This document shows positions 23,953 through 35,601 of a DNA stretch of 64,000 nt, piece by piece. Under the pieces are notes generated by a model. The model saw nothing but the letters and a program-made list of their open reading frames with translations. It did no database searches and had not been told where the DNA came from. Source of the DNA: Trichaptum fuscoviolaceum (lineage: Eukaryota > Basidiomycota > Agaricomycetes > Hymenochaetales > Trichaptaceae); assembly GCA_910574455.1 (NCBI GenBank), contig CAJSYZ010000003.1, positions 2,653,250 to 2,717,249 of the forward strand. Direction: 5' to 3'. How positions within the stretch are numbered: position 1 is the first letter of the stretch; each line of letters opens with the position of its first letter. Position numbers and translations under genes: made by a program.

Positions 23953-26497
23953 TTAGTGTGTAGTCGTTGATAATGGGGCAGCCGCAGGTGACACGACGGC
24001 GACAAGGACAGAGATATCTGTATTCAAATCGTTAAGAAATGAATTCATTACGGGTGAGTCGTTCTACTAACCGTCACATTTGCCACCGCGGAAGTTCTTG
24101 CCCTCTTCACGGGCACGACGAGCAAAAGGAACTTCATCTTCGGTGGAGTCTTCCGGCTTGGATTCCTTCGATAAAGGTTCATCGGCTAGATTCCTTCCAG
24201 CAGGCCTTCCTCTTTCTGAATCACACGCAGAAGAGATTCCACCGCATACGTCTCCTTTCTTGGAAGCTCTCGCTCGTTCGCTGACTACTCTTGCACGGGA
24301 GCATAATGCTTCGCTGAGCATTCCTGCTAGTGTTTTTCGGCCCAAAAGTCGTGAACTTGTGGATGATTCCGCTGATACTAAACCAAGTTTCTCAGCCTGA
24401 TCTGACTCTTGAGATGGTACAGAAATCCCGGACAACCTCCTGACCTCGTCCAGGATATCTTCCTCCCAGAGATTGTCGCTCATGCCATCACTTGCGAGAA
24501 TTAAGATGTCATCTTTTTGAACCTTGATTTCATATGACCGAGCATCTCGAGGGTGAGTTGGGGATACTGGGCCAAGTTGAAGTGGGTAATTAAACTAAAG
24601 AAGAGGAGCCAGCTGAGAAAAATACTTGGGGGTTAATTGTAATGCGTACCTTCCACCACATCTCTTCACTCCTCCAGACGATCTCTCCGTTTCTCACAAG
24701 CAGACCAGAACAATCTCCGAGATGAGCAACTCGAAGACAGTCCCCGCACAGAATCGCGAGAAGAGCCGTCGAGGAGCCAGCAAGCAAGGGCTCCCAGTCC
24801 GCCTCTGACGAAGGTTTTGTCGAATTGACCGAAGGGTTGAATGGAGAGTCCTCCAATGATGGAGAGAAGTAGTGAAGGCCGAAACCCAGTCGACTCCAGA
24901 AACCTTCATTCAAGCGCTCTGGACTCGGGACCTCTTCCTCCATTCTTCTCCTTTCCTGCGTACGTAGAACGCGACGTTTGTGAGCGGCTAATGTCCGATT
25001 GTAAGCTCGTTCCAGAACGTCCACAGGGTCAATGATCGCAGGTTCCTCTATTACGTCATCATCTTCAATGACAAAGAGCTTATCCTCATATGCCAGCCCT
25101 TCTGAGTTAGTGGCACCTGGAGCGGCAGCCATTGCGTCTATACCGGAGACATCCGAGTCATCTGCGCTAACGAACGACGGCTCGCCAAGAGAAAGAGAGT
25201 CCATTCCGAGGGTGAAATCTGGATAGGAATCAATTTGAATAGGCTGCTCAAATTGTTCGACCTCCCAAGGCCAGGCAAAAGGACGCGCATTTGCAATCTT
25301 CCCCTTGTTGACTCCGTTAGCATCGACTGCTAGGTCACGAGTAAATAGTCCACCCGTCTTCAACGAGGGTTGAGAAACACCATATGGGACTTTGGGGGGT
25401 TTGGGAGGATTAGATGGTGGAGACGGTGATAAATCGGATGCAGTCATTTGCAAGCGAGCCTCTCGTACCTCCAGTGAACAGAAGTGCATGAGTCTACGTG
25501 AAAAGAGTGCAGATGGCGAAGGTTGAGACGGGGGATGTCTGTGAAAATGGTCGTAGTTGTGGGAATTGTGCCCTGTAGAAGACACATATGCTAGCGGAGA
25601 AGTCGAGGTTGAAGAAGATGCAGCGCCATTGCCTCGGCTATTCCATCCTCCGACACCGTCTGCTACACCCATGGCGTCTTCCCTCACGAAGTAGGCATCT
25701 TCACCAACTTGTTCGGCCAAATCCCAGTCACCTAACGCAAATTCTTCAATTACGTCCGTTGAGAGCTGATGTCTTCGCCGCGAGCCTCGAAAGCCGTCAT
25801 TACGTCTCCTTTTTGGTATCCCATACGCGCCCACGTCCAGTTGATATGGTTTATCATGCTGACGAGACGACCGCTTACGCTGTGCGTCTTGGGCCGAAGC
25901 AGACGACGGTCCACCATCGGCTGTCTTAGACGACCATGATTGTGATGCGAAAGACCCACGAGCTGCGTTCAATGCGAAGTTCCGTTCAGACGGACTTGAG
26001 CCGGCAGGCGGCGACGGAGGTGCGACAGTAAGGGTGAAAGTTGTCGATCCGAGCAAGGGCTGACTCTGACCTTGAGCATTGCCCTGTTGACCCTGGGGAT
26101 GCGGGTTGGGTCCTGTACTACCTCCCTGTTGCTGGCCACCATTAGGTGACGTTCCATGGGATGTCTGTGATTCACCAGATGGTAAGCGCTGTGTTGAGAC
26201 CACATGAGGATTTCCAGGCCGCGAAGTTGGAGGAGGCGGGGTAGGTGGTGAATCGAAGTAGTGCAAAGGGTTTGGGTAGCCCGTTGCACTCGTATGCAGA
26301 GTTCGTCTGTCGGCGCCGCTGCTGCTGGGGCTGCCCACAGGTGGTGATGAGGAGGATTGCTGCGACGACGCAGATGCGGAGTTTGCGCGAGTTCTGCGAA
26401 GGTGAGAGTTGGCCGCCTTCGCCGCTTTTGACGGGGGTGAGGCAATGGTATACAGCCTCTTCGTCGTTTGTATCGTCTTCATCGTCGTCTGGGACAT
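23953..26497 (-). CDS. PP2C-type protein phosphatase, Ptc7-like, probably mitochondrial
   Basis: Mg/Mn-dependent Ser/Thr phosphatase. The first exon is about 1.9 kb. It opens with a basic, Ser/Thr-rich segment (MSQTTMKTIQTTKRLYTIAS and more Arg-rich repeats), which fits a mitochondrial presequence. A very long Pro/Ser/Gly-rich linker follows. The catalytic domain begins at EDAYFVREDAMGVADGVGGW (metal-binding Asp of the ADGVGG motif). GSSTALLAILCGDCLRVAHL and GDCSGLLVRNGEIVWRSEEM follow, then FNYPLQLGPVSPTHPRDA. The motif SDGMSDNLWEEDI and a final CDDISVLVAVV contain the last metal ligands. In yeast, Ptc7 acts on coenzyme Q synthesis factors; here that is inference. Between the SDG and CDD motifs lies a long low-complexity insert. 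I chose the ATG at 26495-26497 because only non-ATG codons stand upstream in frame. Confidence 0.88.
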
Positions 26498-26953
26498 GGC
26501 CGCTGCCGACGACGACGACGGAGTAGATGCGGGGGTGGGGAGACCAGGGTGGTAGTGACGATGAGTGAGTGTATATGGCACAGATGAGGGCACGACCACA
26601 ACAGTCTCGCTCGGACCGGCCGGAGCTGTCCCGGGGTTTCCCGACTGCCTGATCTGGACTCTCGGCTCCTCTGACCAACGGCTGATGAGCTATTTCGACC
26701 GAATGAAGGAACCTATTATTTCGATATATGCACGATACGAGGCTTTGCCACGGAAATACCGCGCAGCTTTCCTCAGAGTAGTCGACAAGAGCGAGCATAA
26801 GTTGCAAAGGAGGTAGAGTTGGGAGTTCTATTCTTGACTTCATTAGGCAATGTACACATAGTAATATGCATGGAATCATATGCAACTTTTGTATGGGAAT
26901 CAAGGTATTATCAAGAGCTTTGTATTGAAAGCGTATGTCCGTCGTGTGCACCA
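26498..26953. other. Gap upstream of the PP2C gene
   Basis: This gap holds the PP2C promoter and the 3' flank of the SET/MYND gene. One open frame crosses it antisense to the PP2C first exon; it looks like a shadow. Nothing else is seen. Confidence 0.5.
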
Positions 26954-28389
26954 TCAAACCGTAGCCTCGGCATTCGCACCGTCCTCAGCGGGAGATACCT
27001 CTACATCTTCCGTACTTTCCTCTGAGAGCTTCTTGCCTTCCTCTTCGCACCTCTCGCAAGCACATGCGAATACCCAACCAAGGGCCAGTTCCTTTCGGCG
27101 GCGATCTCTCGCCTCAGCCATCGTCTCCCCTTCGTGCTGGCTAACATCGACATAGGCCATCGTGAGCTCCTCGCCTTCCTTAATATCCCGAGTAGCAATG
27201 AGATGGAGCTCCGAGGTCCCGCTGCTGAAGGATGGACGCGTAGATGGGGAGCAAGAGTGGTTGAGCTAGAAGAAAAGAAATACATCAGGATTCACGGCGC
27301 TTGGGAGGTGTCAAAACGTACGTATGAAGAGACAAAGTATAGCCCGGATCCAACTTGCTTTGCGGTCCCATACGGTGTCCGTGTCCGTTCGGCTTTCTCA
27401 TTCAAGGCAGGCTTTATACACGTGTCAATAAAAAGCAACTCATTAAGTAAAATATAATCATCACCTTGTCAGTTCGACCCCCAGCATAGACAACACCAAT
27501 GGCATTATATGCCATCTTGCCTCTGAAAAGTGTATGCCGTTCGTCCGGATGCCCGTTGTCCAAGAATGGTAGAGTTGATACCATTAACTCATTCAATGTC
27601 TTGTGTTCACCCTCTGGGATTTCGACGTCGATGAATCGCAGCCGTTCCATATGATCGTAGACGGTATATTCAGTGTCTACGCTGAGCTCGGGCAGGTCCG
27701 CTTTCAATCCAGAAACATGCGGCATTGCTTTCGCCAGCTCGGCTATGATCTGTAACGCGACAAGGCGAGAGGTCAGAAGCAGTCCCGAACTGCCCGACCC
27801 TTTCCAAAACTCTACGAAGGCGTCTTGCATTTTTGGCCGTGCTTCCTTTGCCGCTTCTGGCATATCCATGCCAAGGTTTATTGGGAGAATCTCTTCGTCG
27901 CCGAAGAGGAGGTTGTGATGCTGGCTCTTTGCTTGCATTTGACACTTCTTCGAGCAGTAAACGGAGTTCAACCGGTCAGATTCCGGGACAATTGCCATTC
28001 CCTTCTCGATATGACGCAGGCAGTGCGAGCAATGCGTGCCACGACCTTGTAGGTCCGCATCCAAGACAGCGACAATCGGAATTTCCTAAGTAATCAGTGA
28101 GCTTCGTTCGAATTGATACTTCTCAATTCTTACCGTGTATATTTCTTCTCCGGCTTTGAAGTCCTTTGTTGCAATCAAAGAACAGATAGGCGGCTGTATT
28201 TCCTTGCTTTCATCAGGGATGTTCCTTCTAATAGAGACGTTCATCTTCTTTGGAGGGAAACGCTCATAGTAACCTGGACCATCTCAGAATCTCTCTCATC
28301 AGCTGGCAATCGGTCCGCACTCACCGTTTTTACGATGCGATACCTAATGCCATTGTAAAAAGGAAACAAGAAAATCTATTAGATACCAT
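26954..28389 (-). CDS. SET and MYND domain protein (putative lysine methyltransferase)
   Basis: The protein joins a zinc MYND region to a SET domain. MYND-like Cys spacing is seen in CSHCLRHIEKGMAIVPESDR...VYCSKKCQ. The SET core comes after it: RTRTPYGTA, then LNHSCSPSTRPSFSSGTSEL (NHSC motif, S-adenosylmethionine pocket), GEELTMAYVDVSQHEGET and the post-SET CACERCEEEGKKL. The layout matches fungal SMYD/SET6 relatives, which methylate histones or other proteins. Substrate here unknown. The 5' end is less sure: the only start I can fit is an ATG at 28387-28389 whose codon is followed at once by an intron (GTATCT...TTAG), the next exon reading VSHRKNGYYERF. Its start lies only 93 bases downstream of the Tom20 stop, on the same strand. 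The 3' end and stop are firm. Confidence 0.8.
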
Positions 28390-28481
28390 CCTGACAACAT
28401 TTCGAAGAATGCGAATGTGTTAAAAGTGAAAGCGTACGACATGTAGTAGAATATGTATGCAAAGCACCAGATCTCCCCTTT

Positions 28482-29283
28482 TCACGGCCCAGGTGCACTA
28501 CCGGGGTCCGTGACCTGGTCCCATTCCTGCGACGACGTTTCCGACGGCCCGCCGTCGGACTCTGGGTTGGACTCGACATCCTCCACATACGCCTCGTCCT
28601 TTTTATCCGCGGATGTGTATGATGAACTCACGTCAAGATTATACAGTTCCGAGATGACCTTTGGAGTTTTCAGTACGAAGTTCAAGATAGCACGAAGAGT
28701 GTTGCTTACCATGTATATTGGCTCCGGTACTGATTTTTTGTATATTTCAATGAGCTCAACCGGTGAAGGATAAGCGCGTAGTGCTTGATAGAAGTACAAA
28801 GCCGCCTCAAGATAACCTTCCGGGCCTATATACATGTTAAGAACATAAGCTGGGAAGAGTCAAAGGATGCGAAGTCTAACCTTGAGCAGCAATGATCTCG
28901 GCTTGTCCTACGAGAGTGACAAAGTAGCGATGTCGTTCATCCAACTCAATCGGTACTTTATCCTCATTGGCCTTTTCATGCAGCGCCTGAATGAGCTCCT
29001 TAGGAAGCTGGTCGTTGGCGGTTGGTCCCTCTTGAGTTTTCTTTTCGGCATCCTTGGCGGCGTGCTGTTGCACCTTCTTCTTTTGAGTCCCTACAAACAG
29101 ACAGACTGGTCAGAATCCGCAATGGTCGACAAAACTAAACAGATAATACGTACGGATCTTTTTGCGGAAAGATGGATCGCTGCGACGTTTATAGTCAAAA
29201 TAAGCAGCGTATGCGATGAATCCGCCAACAATGGTGAGCCCAGCAACCGTCAAGACCGTCGATGTTGATGTTCTGCCGCTCAT
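28482..29283 (-). CDS. TOM20: Mitochondrial import receptor subunit Tom20
   Basis: Tom20 is the outer-membrane receptor that recognises presequences of imported mitochondrial proteins. The start MSGRTSTSTVLTVAGLTIVG gives the N-terminal membrane anchor, followed by the basic stretch FDYKRRSDPSFRKK. After a charged linker, LPKELIQALHEKANEDKVP and RHRYFVTLVGQAEIIAAQ begin the cytosolic TPR-like receptor domain, with ALYFYQALRAYPSPVELIEI and VPEPIYMVSNTL. The tail is acidic and ends PGSAPGP. Four or five exons, length about 200 residues, normal for the family. The gene lies just upstream of a SET/MYND gene. Confidence 0.93.
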
Positions 29284-29638
29284 CGTGACAACTTTCCCCC
29301 CGGTCGTTACACGTCGTTGGGAGTTGTGAACAAAGTGAGTTCTGCAAAAGTTTGGGAGAACAAAACAAAGGAGCTCTGACGTAAGTAGTACGATTCTCAC
29401 GGTAGAACACCATCATCTTGTGATTCCAACTTCGGTCAGGTTCGACGCGGGGACGGCGGCGCTTCGACACTCACGCACTGGCATTATGGATGCTCAATTC
29501 CATTTCATGTTTCTTCCGAACATCAACTTTGGCTCAGCTTACAACTCAAACATATTAATTGCAGTCGCTCTCAGTGTCTCACCAATCGGTAGAATACATC
29601 CTGGAACGGACGAGCACGGATAGAAAGCTTAAGCTGTC
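29284..29638. other. Divergent promoter region, TOM20 / first GST gene
   Basis: The start codons of TOM20 (-) and the GST-like gene (+) are about 355 bases apart. I see no gene or repeat; it likely holds both promoters. Confidence 0.5.
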
Positions 29639-31010
29639 ATGGCATCATCCAGTCCTGCGCCCCAGGTCCAGGTCCCAGTCATCTTCTATCGGTTCGTCTT
29701 TCCTGAACTTATCAAAGAAAACCAAAGCATTTAGCGATATCTGATCTGTAGCTATGAAGCGTCTCCGTTTGCCAACAAACTTCAGAATGTCCTTGCATTG
29801 AAAGGTGTACCGCACTATAGAGTCGACGTGAATGACATGTCTACAATTCTGATCGTCGTAAAACTCACTTTCTAGTAGGTTCGCATGACGCTCCCTCGTC
29901 CTGAAATCTCTGAGCTTTTAGGCATTGGTTACCGCCGAATACCAGTCTTGGCCATCGGAAACGATGTATACATCGATGCAAGCCTCACTACACCGGTCAT
30001 TGAACGCCTTTACCCACCCTCGCAAGGCTACCCATCTCTATTTCCACCACGCAAAGATGGCGGGAAAGCGGACTCCGGATTTATCAAAGCATTCACCGCG
30101 TTTTACACTGACCGTGTTTTACCTCAGCCTGCGTCAAACTGCTTGCCATACAACACGTTCTCTAAGAAGTTTATCGAAGACCGGAATAAAGTATGATTCG
30201 ACTTGCGATGGCACGTTCTCTACTAATACAACATTTCCTTAGTGGTTCGGAAAACCATTAGACGTCGAGCAGCTAACCACAAATCTTCCACTCAACCACA
30301 GTCAATTGGCGTTACACATGGTACCCTTTTACATCCGTGATTGACCCGTGCTGTGTACTAATAAGTTCATGTAGGCACTTCTTGAGGAGCAGATTTCAGA
30401 CGGTCGGGACTGGGTCTTTGACACTGTGACTCCTGGATACTGCGACTTGTCTATCTACCTCACCTTCGCTTGGGCAGTTAATCTGAAGGGGATAAATGAT
30501 GTCCTGTCAGCTCAGAAATTCCCGAAGTCCAGGACCGTGAGCTTTTTCCATCTACCCGAATCTTGAAATGAATTGTGACTTTTAAGTTCCACAGTGGATG
30601 GACAGGATGGCAGCATTCATCAAGGATATACGAGAAGCTAACGCAGCAGACATTACTACGATTAAAGGGGACAAGGCGGCAGAATTTATTGCAAAAAGTG
30701 CCAACGTTCATGTTGAGGAAGTCCAGTTCGATGAGGCTGAGGCTAGTAGACTTGGTCTGAAACTAGGAGACTATGTCGCGATTGCGCCCGAAGATAACGG
30801 TGCGATTCTGCTAATCATCTAGTAAAAGGAGAGAAAATTCGGCTAACAAAACTAACAGCGAAGGACTATCCAACCGTGGGTAAGCTCATTGGTCTCAATC
30901 ATGAGCAGGTAGTTATCGAGCTAGGAGGATCAGCCGTTCCTTCTCTTCGTTGTCATTTCCCTCGACTGAACTATTCGACTATCCTCAAGACGATTTCCAC
31001 TAAGCTCTGA
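29639..31010 (+). CDS. Glutathione S-transferase-like protein, copy 1
   Basis: Spliced exons begin MASSSPAPQVQVPVIFYRYE, then SPFANKLQNVLALKGVPHYR, the beta-alpha-beta start of a GST N-terminal thioredoxin fold. MTLPRPEISELLGIGYRRIPV gives the cis-Pro region (RIPV). Helical segments follow: DSGFIKAFTAFYTDRVLP and EEQISDGRDWVFDTVTPGYCD, where PGYCDLS resembles the GST C-domain helix. A long C-terminal part (VEEVQFDEAEASRLGLKLGD, then VIELGGSAVPSLRCHFPRLN) is not typical of classical GSTs and is shared with copy 2. About six introns. The enzyme may conjugate or reduce with glutathione, but the catalytic residue is not clear. It is a tandem paralogue of the next gene, with matching intron positions (for example after VIFYR/VIFYG). 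Confidence 0.8.
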
Positions 31011-31481
31011 CCTGTTTGTCGGTTTGAGGTGATGATTTATGTCTGACATGTGGTAATAGTATCGTTGCTAGTTATGTGTATTACTCACAGAGAAAGAATG
31101 AGACTTCTTTTAACTATTGCAATGATCCTTAGTTTCTGACCAGTCATAAATGCAGACCTAGTGCGGATATAGACTCGCAAGCCAGTCGTTAGTGTAGTGT
31201 TTGTGTATCAACATAACACAAACGACTGGTTTACGAGTCTAGTGCGGATACAGGATGCACATGCATGTATGATCGACATCGGTTAACGCCGGTCACCAGT
31301 ATAGCCGGGGTGGTAAGTCTAGTATTGCATGCATTCCCAACCATTTCGACTCTCTCCTCCTCTCTCTTACTACCTACCTATGCGACTTGGTTGAATGTAA
31401 CGTCTCCTGTCTATGCTCAAAGTGTTTCGCTCATGTCATCTCAACCACATTCAGACCCGTCAGGTAACAAGCACCCTAGCT
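31011..31481. other. Intergenic gap between the two GST-like genes, with stem-loop
   Basis: This holds the 3' flank of copy 1 and the promoter of copy 2. Apart from the inverted repeat at 31172-31239 and its flanking direct repeats, I see no gene. Confidence 0.55.
31172..31239. repeat. Imperfect inverted repeat flanked by direct repeats
   Basis: Left arm 31172-31190 and right arm 31221-31239 pair at 17 of 19 positions around a 30-base loop. The sequence CTAGTGCGGATA occurs just outside each arm (31158-31169 and 31239-31250) in direct orientation. This may be the footprint of a small mobile element or a transcribed hairpin; the sequence does not decide. Confidence 0.75.
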
Positions 31482-32859
31482 ATGTCTTCGTCCTCAAGGC
31501 CACCAGTCATCTTCTATGGGTTCGTCATTTTCTTTGAACTACAAGAGATCTGGCATGCTGACTTCTCTTAGGTATGATGCATCACCCTTCGGAGCCAAGA
31601 TTGAGAATGTACTCGCTTTGAAGGGTATTCCGCACAACAAAGTCGATGTACGCAAAAGTCATCTACCTTCACCCAAATGCCTAACTTTACTGAACAATAT
31701 ATAGGTGGCTATGACTCTCCCCCGTCCAGAGATCACCGATCTACTGGGAATTAACTATCGCCGTATCCCTGTACTGGCCGTTGGGAACGACGTGTACTGC
31801 GACACGAGTCTCATTGCACCTGTCCTTGAGCGGCGGTTCCCACCTGAACAAGGATTTCCGACGCTCTTCCCTCCGAGAAAGGATGGCACAAAATGCGATA
31901 CAGGTTTAGTCAAGGCATTTACGACTTTCTACACGGACCGCGTGTTATTTCCCCCTGCAGCAAACACTTTGCCTTACGATAAGTTCCCCAAGGCTTTCGT
32001 GGAGGACCGGAGCAAGGTAAGGGGACACGTAGACTGTCATTGTATAAGTGATACAACCTGCTAACCCTTAACCTTATCAGTGGTTTGGTGCTCCGCTGAA
32101 TATTCAGAAGATGGTTGCTGCACAACCCGTACAAAAGAGTGCACTGGTATCGCATATGGTTAGAATTCATGACACTTATTCTACTATTCCCTTCTACTAA
32201 CTACCCCTTTGCATAGGCACTCCTGGAAGAACAGCTGTCGGATGATCGTGAATGGGTCCTCGACACAAAAACGCCAGGATATGGCGACCTGTCTTATTTC
32301 TTTGTTCTCGGATGGGTCATAAACTTCAAGGGAATGAAGGATATTTTGTCGGTGGACAAGTTTCCCAAATCCAGGGCAGTACGTGATCAAAAGCCAAATC
32401 CTCAAATCTTTAGCACTCATGACTCCTACCATCTCCAGTGGATTGACAGGATGGCACAATTTGTGAAGGTCAGAAAGGAAGCCAATGCTTCATCCGTAAA
32501 AAAGATCAAAGGCGATGCAGCTGCCAAAATAATTGCAGATAACGCAAATGTAAATGTCGAGGAAGTTAGCTTTGACCAGGCTGAGTCTGGCAGACTTGGT
32601 TTGAAACTCGGTGACACGGTGGCTGTTGTGCCGGATGATAATGGTGCGACTATTAGCAGGTTGAGACGCTTTGTAACTTACATTTACTGACCTCTCTTCT
32701 TCAGCGAAAAACTATCCGACTGTCGGAACTCTTGTAGGTCTCAATTACGAGCAAGTGGTAATCCAACTCTCCGGTGCTGCTGTTCCTTCTCTACGCGTTC
32801 ACTTCCCTCGCCTGAACTTCTCAATCGTACGAAAGTCTGATGTTGCGAGCAAGTTGTAA
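31482..32859 (+). CDS. Glutathione S-transferase-like protein, copy 2
   Basis: Tandem copy of the upstream gene. It starts MSSSSRPPVIFYGYDASPFG; the ATG at 31482 is the first that gives this frame and matches copy 1. SPFGAKIENVLALKGIPH is the N-terminal fold, MTLPRPEITDLLGINYRRIP the cis-Pro region, and EEQLSDDREWVLDTKTPGYG a C-domain helix. The C-terminal extension VEEVSFDQAESGRLGLKLGD is nearly the same as in copy 1, and the protein ends SIVRKSDVASKL. Intron positions match copy 1. Side by side, the two proteins agree in well over half of the positions, so they arose by duplication. The catalytic activity is unproven. Confidence 0.82.
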
Positions 32860-33166
32860 TTAATGGATAAGCATTAGACATTGGATATATCAATTCTGTT
32901 TGATTTAAGTCACGGTGCACTATAGTGTAATGAAGTGAATCTAGCTGTCGCAAATCTGTATATAAATTATGTACAATACGAATACACTGGCTACTCTAAT
33001 ATATAGTCGTCAGTTTACAGTACATTCGCGAGCGATGCCGCTTGTAGCAGACAACATCGAAGAAAATAAAGTCAAAATGTAGCATCACTAAATAAAGGTA
33101 CATTATGAAGACACCAGTAGTCATTGTCATAGAGTATTAAGTTAAATACGTAGCGTTGATCATTTG
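32860..33166. other. Convergent gap after the GST pair
   Basis: AT-rich 3' flanks of GST copy 2 (+) and the disordered protein gene (-). No gene or repeat is seen. Confidence 0.5.
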
Positions 33167-35428
33167 TTATACCATACTTCGCCATAGCCCAGCATCCGGC
33201 ACGGAACTGCCAGCCTTCAAAATCTTGAGCGCATGTACTCGACCTCTACTCGTCGACACTTGAGCAACATCATCTTGGCTTCCAGAACTTGGCGAGTCAT
33301 CGTCGTCGTCGTCGTCGTCCTCTTCCGCCAAAAAATCAAGAACACCTGGGTCCATAGCTCGTAGGCGATCGCGTTTCATGTACGCATCTTTTCGTATAGC
33401 AGCAGGTGATTTCTTCTTAGTGGATTCGTCCTCTTCGTGTAAACTTGGAAGAGGAGGAACGAGAGTTCCGGGCCTGTCCGTCAAGGAAGTCTTTGGTTGT
33501 AAGGACCGACCGTTTGAGCTTAGTTGCAGCTGCGAGATGGGTGCCATGGGTACTGGCACTGAGCTCGCAAGGCCGGGTAGTTTGAAGTTCGACCATTCAG
33601 TTTCTATGGAACAGAACGAGTTAAGTATGATTGCATACAAATAAAAAAACTATAATTACCTGGACCGTTGGCACCATTTCGGTAAGCAAATGCCACACCA
33701 ATGTCACCGGATAAGTTACTATCTTCGTTGTTTTCTTCCTCTTCTGGGATGGAGTACTTGTGCGGCTGATTCTGACGTCTACGGTCAAAGATCTTCCACG
33801 AATCACTATCACGTCCCCAAGAGCCTCGATGGCTCGGAGACTCAGCTGCAACAAGCTTTCTGAGCTCCGTCTGAAAGGGGGCGACGGAGCTATCCGACGG
33901 TCCAGTTGACGTTCTCAGACCATCGCGACTTCTCCCCGCCTTTGCGATACCCAAATTCTTATTCGAGTTCCGTACACTTGACTTCTTACCGTTTATTGAC
34001 GATCGAATTGGGGGCCGGACGTTTGATGGTGTGGGAAGGGAGGAAGGACGTAGAGCAGCGAATGATTGAGGCAGTCCTGCACCATTGAGCTCCATCGTTC
34101 GACGCCTTGCTCGTCCCGACTGTGATTCTTGCGAAGTTTCAAGTAGCGGCAGGGTTAAGGCGGGATCTCGTTCAGATGGGGAAGACACATTTCCAGGCTC
34201 TTCAACCCTGTCAACATCATTATCGTCTATGTCGAAAAGTAAGTCTGCAAAGTCAATCTCCGGGTCAGTTAAGATTTCTCGACAAGCTGTAGGAACGCAA
34301 GCTACCTTCGGTTCCCTCTACAGCTGTTTCTTGGTCCTTCTCATTATTGATTTCCCGTTTAATAGTAACCACGGCCGGTTCGGTCTTAAAGGAAACATGT
34401 CTCTTGCCTTTCTTCCCCTCTACCTTCGATTGCTCAATAGTGGCCACTTCGCCAGAAGCTTCTTTGGTAGCTTTGGGCGCATCATCCGCTTCTGGCTTAA
34501 CGTCACCGTTGCCTGACTTAGGATTCTTTTCAGGAACCCTAGTCTTTGCGTGCGCAGTCGTCTCTTGATTTGTTTTATTCGCCTCCTCCTGTCCTTCTCG
34601 CCGTCTCCTTTCCTTCGCCTTTCTACGTGCGGCCTCCTGCTCCTCAATGACATACCACCGGTACGTTGCAGCAGTGTCGATCGATCCGTTCATATTTCGC
34701 CTAAGCGACCTGGCCACGGTGGAACTAGACGTGGAGTCGGATGATGAATTCGAACCCACAGGTGAAGTCGGATTTGATGCGTAAGGAGGCGGAGAGGGCA
34801 TGTTGTTGCGTGACTCAGAAACAACCCGTGCAACAGGGGGATCTTCTTGACGAGCTCTTGGATGATGGAAGGTAGATGTAGCTAACGAGGCTGATAATCC
34901 TGACTGTCTTGGTGCGGTGGACCGTGACAGACGCTGTCCACTGTAAGTCGATGGGGTAAAGTCGCGGATGACCGCCGGTGAGTGAGAAAGAGATGACGAG
35001 CGGCCCCTAGGACTGATACTTCGTCGCCTAGCCTGCCAAGTCGCCACAAGATCGCCATCTCTTTCCCTCTCATATTTCTTGAGTTCCTCTCGCACATTTA
35101 TCCATAGTCTCTCTATCTGGTCTTTGAGTTTGACCTCCTCCGCTTCCACCTCGGCCAATTGTTGCTTTGCAAATTCCTCCACGCGCTTTTCCGCTGTGAC
35201 TCTAGCTCTAGATGAGTGAGCCGATGCTAGCGACGACAGATGATAAAAGATGGGGTGCGAGGGGGTGAAGGGAGGTGGAGGAAGAAAGTCCGGAAGAGAA
35301 GGTAGAAAGGTATGCGAAGCTGGTATAGACAGTCTTGAAGAAAGTGTTGACAATGGTACGGTCGTTGATGTATTTGGGGCGCTCCCGATGTCAACAGAGA
35401 AATACTTGGAATAAGATGTAGACGACAT
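33167..35428 (-). CDS. Uncharacterised low-complexity, coiled-coil protein
   Basis: I do not recognise the family. Three exons give about 700 residues. The N terminus (MSSTSYSKYFSVDIGSAPNT) is Ser/Pro-rich. Near residues 75-130 a charged helix (EKRVEEFAKQQLAEVEAEEV, then LKDQIERLWINVREELKKYE) is a likely coiled coil. A basic Arg/Ser region (RRRSISPRGRSSSLSHSP) and a second charged helix around EEQEAARRKAKERRRREG follow. The middle and C-terminal parts are disordered, with an Asp run (EEDDDDDDDD) near the C terminus. The first intron (about 34297-34237) ends LLFDIDDND; the second is at about 33659-33605. Stop at 33167. Basic-acidic disorder suggests a scaffold or nucleic-acid-linked role, but this is guesswork. 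Confidence 0.7.
33298..33318. repeat. GTC/GAC trinucleotide run
   Basis: A run of GTC triplets (GAC on the minus strand) encodes the Asp stretch of the disordered protein. Such runs can vary in length between strains. Confidence 0.8.
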
Positions 35429-35601
35429 GATATGTTCAGCCTCTTCTTTGCCCTAAAGATGTTTAAGGTTAGTTTCCTGAGATTATGAGAGGAGAGAAAG
35501 TAGCAGGTAAAAAAGTGAAAACACGCCGCAAGAAACTGTGCAATGACTACGGACAAGTGACATCTCTAATTTGCCACATCGGTCGTCGTATCGAATCGAA
35601 G

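Noticed and set aside
25969..26957. Minus-strand and plus-strand frames overlapping the PP2C first exon
   Set aside because: They have no family resemblance and lie over the low-complexity Pro/Ser/Gly linker of the phosphatase; they are shadows.
34279..34297. 19-base GT..AG micro-intron in the disordered protein gene
   Set aside because: The 61-base intron from the same donor has a canonical branch site and keeps frame; the 19-base option would be far too short for the spliceosome.
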